Of a stretch of DNA of 5,619 bases, positions 5,060 to 5,619 are shown piece by piece (the first letter of the stretch is position 1; each line of letters begins with the position of its first letter). Origin of the DNA: Deinococcales bacterium (GTDB taxonomy: Bacteria > Deinococcota > Deinococci > Deinococcales > Deinococcaceae); NCBI GenBank assembly GCA_014378225.1, contig JACMOA010000277.1, forward strand, positions 1 to 5,619, written 5' to 3'. The position numbers and the translations under genes were made by a program. The notes below the pieces were generated by a model. It was given only the letters and a program-made list of their open reading frames with translations. It was not told the DNA's origin and made no database searches.

Positions 5060-5619
5060 ATGTCGCAACCCAATCACCTCGAGAGCGCCGAGTTCGAGAG
5101 CGCAACCGCCGAACTCTTCGACTTCATTCGCATCCCCAGCGTTTCTGCTGACTCCAAGCACGCTCCAGACGTAGCCCGCACTGCCGAGTTTCTGTGCCTC
5201 AAGCTCGAAAGTTTGGGTTTCGAGGCTCGAGTAGATGCTACCGAGGGTCATCCAGTGGTCTTCGCCCAAAAAATCGTGTCTATCGAGAAGCCCACGGTGC
5301 TGATTTACGGTCACTACGACGTGCAGCCGCCAGACCCGCTCGAGCTGTGGACTTCGCCCGCCTTTGAACCCACCGTGCGGAACGGACGCATCTACGCACG
5401 CGGCGCAACCGACGACAAAGGTCAGGTTTACGCCCATGTGCGCGGTGTACAGCATGCACTCGAGGCTGGAGAACTCCCGGTCAACGTCAAGTTTCTCATC
5501 GAAGGCGAAGAGGAGATTGGAAGTCCTAACCTCGAGAAGTACATCTACGCGCACACTCAAGATTTGGCTTGCGACATTATCGCTATCTCAGACGGCTCGA
5601 GATTCGCGCCTGACATCCC
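5060..5619 (+). CDS. M20 family metallopeptidase (dipeptidase), 3' end outside window
   Basis: The first 186 residues of a zinc-dependent peptidase of the M20 family (dipeptidase/CPG2/ArgE/DapE group). The metal site is present: His85 and Asp87 in [15 protein letters not shown], bridging Asp118 in RGATDDKGQ, the catalytic and ligand glutamates in EGEEEIGS (148-155), and Asp178 in [12 protein letters not shown], a further ligand. GHYDVQP with DPLELW and EGEEEIGS is typical of the M20 dipeptidases of about 450 residues, so roughly 60 percent of the gene is missing at the window edge. Members cleave dipeptides or acylated amino acids in the cytoplasm; no signal peptide is seen. The ATG at 5060 is chosen because it follows TATAAT at leaderless spacing and gives the usual N-terminus. 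Coding style, including Leu-Glu as CTCGAG, is like its neighbours. Confidence 0.93.
   Translation, partial: MSQPNHLESAEFESATAELFDFIRIPSVSADSKHAPDVARTAEFLCLKLESLGFEARVDATEGHPVVFAQKIVSIEKPTVLIYGHYDVQPPDPLELWTSPAFEPTVRNGRIYARGATDDKGQVYAHVRGVQHALEAGELPVNVKFLIEGEEEIGSPNLEKYIYAHTQDLACDIIAISDGSRFAPDI

Larger units (their letters stand above)
58..5601. repeat. Highly iterated palindrome CTCGAG (68 copies)
   Basis: Manual count gives 68 copies between 58 and 5601, about one per 83 bases, where base composition alone predicts one or two. Copies lie in every gene, in the leader (58) and in the divergent gap (2601). Tightest spacing is 15 bases (4027 and 4042); widest is 297 bases (2080 to 2377), within the Uma2 gene. 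About half (34) are preceded by G, and 15 are GCTCGAGC. Of 66 copies in genes, 46 are in frame as CTC GAG (Leu-Glu), 11 read x-Ser-Ser/Arg and 9 read x-Arg-x. This resembles HIP1 of cyanobacteria in kind. Possible causes are an orphan methyltransferase or repair bias; none is shown here. Confidence 0.95.

Noticed and set aside
4655..5560. A 301-codon open frame on the minus strand opposite the HAD and M20 genes
   Set aside because: It lies antisense to two genes with complete catalytic motifs, spans their intergenic promoter and resembles no family. CTCGAG has no stop codon in any frame on either strand, so a high density of it lengthens chance antisense frames.
58..5601. CTCGAG copies as cloning or assembly artefacts (it is the XhoI site)
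   Set aside because: Sites are embedded in intact coding frames in all three phases, with varied flanks and spacing, which linkers or joins would not produce.
58..5601. CRISPR array or tandem repeat made of the CTCGAG units
   Set aside because: Spacing is irregular (15 to 297 bases) and the intervening sequence is coding; no repeat longer than 6-8 bases recurs with spacers.

Overview
The window is a compact bacterial chromosome segment with eight protein-coding genes: seven on the plus strand and one on the minus strand. There are no RNA genes, insertion sequences or CRISPR arrays. Base composition looks moderately GC-rich (mid-50s percent by eye). Several -10-like hexamers end 6-7 bases before an ATG, which suggests leaderless mRNAs, and Shine-Dalgarno sequences are mostly absent. 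Together with the gene content (Uma2 family nuclease, TRSP-type phosphoribosyltransferase, M20 dipeptidase) this fits the Deinococcus-Thermus phylum best, but that assignment is inference and no gene here proves it.

Layout. Bases 1-131 are a leader, possibly holding the tail of an upstream gene, with 15-bp TTCAC repeats and a -10 box against the first start codon. Bases 132-2046 are a tightly coupled three-gene operon: NTF2/SnoaL-like protein, GNAT acetyltransferase and nitrilase-superfamily carbon-nitrogen hydrolase, each junction being a 4-base start/stop overlap. Bases 2041-2592 are a convergent Uma2/DUF820 family gene whose stop overlaps that of the hydrolase. A 52-base divergent intergenic region follows. 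Bases 2645-5023 are a second operon: DUF3293 protein, phosphoribosyltransferase with C-terminal TRSP domain, and HAD phosphatase. The last two resemble the nucleotide-like biosynthetic module known from tellurium-resistance (Ter) stress loci. At 5060 an M20 metallopeptidase begins behind its own leaderless-type promoter and runs off the window.

How the genes may work together. The first operon looks like a small-molecule amide/acyl modification set, with acetyltransferase and amidase acting in sequence; the pairing mirrors known GNAT-nitrilase fusion proteins. The second looks like a phosphoribosyl transfer and dephosphorylation set with a DUF3293 protein as an unexplained third partner. Substrates cannot be read from sequence for either set.

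The most striking feature is not a gene. The palindrome CTCGAG occurs 68 times by manual count in 5,619 bases, about one per 83 bases, where composition predicts one or two. It is spread over all genes, all three codon phases and both noncoding gaps, and is sparse in the Uma2 gene. This is a highly iterated palindrome comparable in kind to cyanobacterial HIP1 (GCGATCGC). In coding regions about 70 percent of copies sit in frame as Leu-Glu codon pairs, so the palindrome shapes the protein sequences as well as the DNA.
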